34,961 bases of DNA from Deltaproteobacteria bacterium (lineage in GTDB: Bacteria > Desulfobacterota > GWC2-55-46 > JADFVP01), in assembly GCA_029262515.1 (NCBI GenBank), contig JAJCZH010000009.1:1-34961 (forward strand), written 5' to 3'. Made by a program: the position numbers and the translations under genes. The notes beneath the pieces were generated by a model, which did not search any database, had not been told where the DNA came from, and saw only the letters and a list, made by a program, of their open reading frames with translations. Shown piece by piece: positions 32,315-34,961 of the stretch. The first letter of the stretch is position 1, and each line of letters begins with the position of its first letter.

Positions 32315-33270
32315 GGCGCCCTCTCCTCTATAAAATCGATCACCTTCTCTTCAAGCCTCACACCGTCGAGCGAGTTAATCTCCTGGACTCCTGTGGGACT
32401 TGTTACGTTTATCTCGGAGACATAACCGCCTATTATATCGAGGCCCGCAAAGTATATCCCGTCCTGCGCGAACCGGTCTGCAAGCAGGCTCACTATTTTG
32501 TGGTCCCTTGCGGTCACTTCCGTCTTCACACACTCTGCCCCGACATGAATATTGGCCCTGTGCTCATCGGCTGAAGGTACCCTGAGCACCGCTCCTATAG
32601 CTTCGCCGTGCAGGACTATCAGCCTCTTGTCCCCATCCCTTATTTCAGGTATATACCTCTGGGCGAGAATCTGCTTGGTCCCATGCGCGGTTACCGTCTC
32701 GATCACCGCGTTCATGTTCCTGTCATCGTCGTGCACCACAAAGATACCGGACCCGCCGCAACAATCGAGAGGCTTTACCACCATTATGCCGCCAACCGAC
32801 TTCATGAAACCCTTGAGCCTGCCAGAATCGCTCGTTACCATATACTCCGGAATTACGTCCGGAAAATTGAGAGCATAAAGCTTCTCATTCGCCTCCCTGA
32901 TACCCCTCGGACTATTGACTACCAAGACCTCACGCTCAATGAAACCGGTCAGGTATGTAGAGTAAAGGTACTCCATATCGAACGGAGGGTCTTCGCGCAT
33001 AAAGAGCACATCCATGGTGGCGAGATCTACATCTTCGGGCTCTGCCATGCAGAACCACTTCTCCCCTTCCCTTTGGCATGCATCGCGAAAAGAGACCTTC
33101 GATATACGCCCCATAACACGCCCGGCATCGAGATAAAGGTCTCCGGGCAGCATATGGTAGATATTGTGCTGCCTCAGCGCGGCCTCGCGCATCATAACGT
33201 AGGTCGTATCTTTATGTATATCGATCCGCTCTAGCGGGTCCATGAGAAAAACTACTTCGAGTCGCTTCAT
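32293..33270 (-). CDS. gshB: Glutathione synthetase
   Basis: The product is 325 residues, the usual size of bacterial GshB. It joins gamma-glutamylcysteine and glycine with ATP in the cytosol. The N-terminal domain has VVFLMDPLERI and FMREDPPFDMEYLY. The ATP-grasp part has VVKPLDCCGGSGIF, AQRYIPEIRDGDKRLIVL, GAECVKTEVTARD and EINVTSPTGVQEIN. No gshA is visible in the window. It is monocistronic with a strong promoter, and its 3' end overlaps the convergent glutaredoxin gene. An AGAGGGG site precedes the ATG. Confidence 0.96.
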   Translation of the reverse strand: MKRLEVVFLMDPLERIDIHKDTTYVMMREAALRQHNIYHMLPGDLYLDAGRVMGRISKVSFRDACQREGEKWFCMAEPEDVDLATMDVLFMREDPPFDMEYLYSTYLTGFIEREVLVVNSPRGIREANEKLYALNFPDVIPEYMVTSDSGRLKGFMKSVGGIMVVKPLDCCGGSGIFVVHDDDRNMNAVIETVTAHGTKQILAQRYIPEIRDGDKRLIVLHGEAIGAVLRVPSADEHRANIHVGAECVKTEVTARDHKIVSLLADRFAQDGIYFAGLDIIGGYVSEINVTSPTGVQEINSLDGVRLEEKVIDFIEERAPQYFSLR

Positions 33271-33316
33271 AATCAGAATATCCCCTCTGGTTCATTTGGT
33301 AAAAACAGAAGTCACT

Positions 33317-33345
33317 ATTATAAATAATACTGCCGCCTTTGTAAA
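33317..33345 (-). promoter_or_regulatory. Promoter of gshB
   Basis: TTTACA (33340-33345) is followed after 17 bp by a perfect TATAAT (33317-33322) on the minus strand, giving a leader of about 40 nt. Confidence 0.75.
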
Positions 33346-33412
33346 CTCTTACGATTTGTTGCCGATAAAGATTAAAGAGTTATTTACAGACTTAAAGCAG
33401 CTGAAAATCTGC

Positions 33413-33418
33413 TATAGT
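33413..33418 (+). promoter_or_regulatory. Probable -10 element of gnd–zwf
   Basis: TATAGT lies about 30 nt before the gnd ATG. A GCAG/CTGC inverted repeat sits just upstream; no good -35 was found. The gnd ribosome binding site is AAAGGAGAG. Confidence 0.4.
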
Positions 33419-33448
33419 TTATAAAAGTTTATATAAAAAGGAGAGATT

Positions 33449-34345
33449 ATGAAACTAGGCTTCGTAGGGCTCGGTCGCATGGGGCTCAATATGGTTACAA
33501 GACTCTTGAATTCAGGCGAACACGAACTCGTGGTCTACAACAGAAGCACCCCTGCGATTGATGCGGCAGTAAAGCTCGGCGCAACCGGCAGCGAATCGAT
33601 AAAAGACCTGGTAGGCAAACTCGAAAGCCCGAGAATTGTCTGGCTGATGATACCGGCAGGCCCTCCCGTAGACGCCATGATAGAAGATCTCGTTCCCATG
33701 CTCTCAGATGGCGACATAATCGTAGACGGTGGAAATTCGAATTATAAAGATAGTATCCGGCGCGCCACGGCTCTGAAAGAGCAGAAGATCGGGTACCTCG
33801 ACGTCGGCACGAGCGGCGGAATATGGGGCCTTGCAAACGGCTACTGCATGATGATAGGAGGAGAACGTCAAGGGTTTGAGAGGCTTGAACCGGCCCTGAA
33901 GACGCTCGCCCCCGAGAACGGATACTCTCATATGGGCGCAAGCGGGGCCGGACACTACGTGAAGATGATACATAACGGTATAGAGTACGGCATGCTGCAG
34001 GCGTATGCCGAGGGCTTTGCGCTTATGGAGGCCTCGGAGTACGGGCTCGACCTCAAGAGCATCGCCACTCTCTGGAACCAGGGCAGCGTGGTGAGATCGT
34101 GGTTGCTCGAACTGTGCGAAGATATGTTTGAAAAGAACCCGAAGCTCGACGACATAAAGGACTTTGTTGCAGACTCCGGCGAGGGGCGCTGGACGATACT
34201 CGACTCCATGGACAAGGACATACCGTGCCCGGTAATAACGCTCTCGCTGCTCCAGCGGTTTGAATCCCGGCTCGACAGCTCCTTCTCAGCAAAGGTGATC
34301 GCCGGCCTGAGAGACGAATTCGGCGGCCACGGGGTGAAAAAATGA
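33449..34345 (+). CDS. gnd: 6-phosphogluconate dehydrogenase, decarboxylating, short form
   Basis: The product is 298 residues, the short type (GntZ/YqeC-like), not the 470-residue NADP enzyme. It oxidises 6-phosphogluconate to ribulose-5-phosphate and CO2. The dinucleotide-binding motif is GFVGLGRMG, the substrate motif is DGGNSNYKDS, GTSGGIWGL follows, and the catalytic region has K172 and N176 in HYVKMIHNGIEY. Short-form enzymes are often NAD-dependent; which cofactor is used here cannot be settled from the sequence alone. Its stop overlaps the zwf start by 4 nt. The product ribulose-5-phosphate is also the substrate of KdsD in this window. Confidence 0.95.
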   Translation: MKLGFVGLGRMGLNMVTRLLNSGEHELVVYNRSTPAIDAAVKLGATGSESIKDLVGKLESPRIVWLMIPAGPPVDAMIEDLVPMLSDGDIIVDGGNSNYKDSIRRATALKEQKIGYLDVGTSGGIWGLANGYCMMIGGERQGFERLEPALKTLAPENGYSHMGASGAGHYVKMIHNGIEYGMLQAYAEGFALMEASEYGLDLKSIATLWNQGSVVRSWLLELCEDMFEKNPKLDDIKDFVADSGEGRWTILDSMDKDIPCPVITLSLLQRFESRLDSSFSAKVIAGLRDEFGGHGVKK

Positions 34346-34961
34346 GCAACGAAAAGCCCCCGACCATTACAATGGTCATCTTCGGCGCTACCGGAGACCT
34401 TACGAAGAAAAAGCTGATCCCGGCGCTCTACAAGCTCAAGCTTCTCGACCTTCTGCCCAGCACCTTCAATATCGTAGGTATCGCGACACGGGCTTACTCC
34501 GATGCCGACTTTCGCAACCATGCCCAATCCGCCATAGAGGCGCTTAAAAAGCAAAACCCCGAACTCAACAGCGCCGAAGAGTCCATCGGCGTCGATACCC
34601 TATTCTCCGACGTGCGCTTCATCTCTACCCCGTTCGATGAGATCGACGGATACACAAAATTGACAGAGGTTCTTGAGTCTCTTGACTGCTCACTTAACTC
34701 GTCTTGCCTTCACCTCTTCTATCTGGCAACCCCGCCTAGCTACTTCCCTGTAATCATAGAGATGCTGCACCAGGCAGGACTTTCCGGTTATGCCGACGGC
34801 GGCAGGGCCGACGACGCCAAGAGCAACCACTCTCCTAAAATAATAATAGAAAAACCGTTCGGAGTCGATATGGAGAGCGCACGCTCTCTAAACTCCCTTG
34901 TGCTCAAACACTTTAGAGAGCAACAGGTTTTCAGGATAGACCACTACCTGGGAAAGGAGAC
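34342..34961 (+). CDS. zwf: Glucose-6-phosphate 1-dehydrogenase, 5' part
   Basis: This partial gene runs off the right edge; 206 codons are visible. It oxidises glucose-6-phosphate to 6-phosphogluconolactone, feeding gnd. The coenzyme motif FGATGDLTKKKLIPALYKL is near the N-terminus, EKPFG follows, and the active-site motif RIDHYLGKE lies at the very end of the window. A stretch enriched in Asp, Ser and Gly before KIIIEKPFG (around residues 150-170) looks like a small insertion. The start overlaps the gnd stop (ATGA), so the two are translationally coupled. Confidence 0.96.
   Translation, partial: MSNEKPPTITMVIFGATGDLTKKKLIPALYKLKLLDLLPSTFNIVGIATRAYSDADFRNHAQSAIEALKKQNPELNSAEESIGVDTLFSDVRFISTPFDEIDGYTKLTEVLESLDCSLNSSCLHLFYLATPPSYFPVIIEMLHQAGLSGYADGGRADDAKSNHSPKIIIEKPFGVDMESARSLNSLVLKHFREQQVFRIDHYLGKE

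Overview
The window looks like a stretch of core chromosome from a Gram-negative bacterium, most like the former Deltaproteobacteria (Desulfobacterota and relatives). The evidence is the outer-membrane and LPS genes (Kdo synthesis, two outer-membrane proteins, a LolA-like protein), the gene orders tRNA-Leu–tig–clpP–clpX–lon, kdsB–pyrG–kdsA–kdsD and ftsE–ftsX–envC–ctpA–deacetylase, c-type cytochromes, and a chemoreceptor with a heme-c sensor domain. The lineage is inferred from family and synteny knowledge; no 16S rRNA or other decisive marker is present. I see no insertion sequence, phage, CRISPR array or integrase.

Layout. 1-340 (-): 5' part of a short-chain polyprenyl diphosphate synthase. 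742-942 (-): cold-shock protein with a structured leader and a strong terminator. 1152-6278 (-): ftsE–ftsX–envC–ctpA–polysaccharide deacetylase, a set that couples division to murein hydrolysis. 6554-8661 (+): a small cytochrome c and an HDOD-GGDEF signalling protein. 8870-9334: tRNA-Val and tRNA-Asp (-), followed by a 23-bp tandem repeat array in the tRNA trailer and a terminator. 9437-15833 (-): tRNA-Leu, trigger factor, ClpP, ClpX and Lon, a protein-folding and proteolysis block. 16135-18327 (-): chemoreceptor. 18692-20026 (-): abundant-type porin with a long, regulated upstream region. 20730-25230 (-): kdsB–pyrG–kdsA–kdsD for Kdo and CTP supply (CMP-Kdo for LPS). 25373-26567 (+): tRNA-Leu, SemiSWEET sugar transporter and a histone H1-like protein. 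26882-31979 (+): TetR regulator, RND exporter, LolA-like periplasmic protein and outer-membrane protein, read as one trans-envelope export operon. 32084-33270: glutaredoxin and glutathione synthetase, converging and overlapping at their 3' ends. 33449-34961 (+): gnd and the start of zwf (pentose phosphate pathway).

Most genes are ordinary housekeeping genes. The more unusual signals lie in small elements: two promoters placed so that the mRNA would begin at the start codon (kdsB and the TetR gene); a near-consensus CRP-type palindrome centred at -41.5 from a possible porin promoter; an orphan consensus promoter upstream of the porin; the 23-bp array; a histidine-rich N-terminus on trigger factor; and a lysine-rich tail on CTP synthase. 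The TetR–RND–LolA–OMP operon is the best candidate for an incompletely described system. Promoter and terminator calls come from reading motifs by eye and are predictions.
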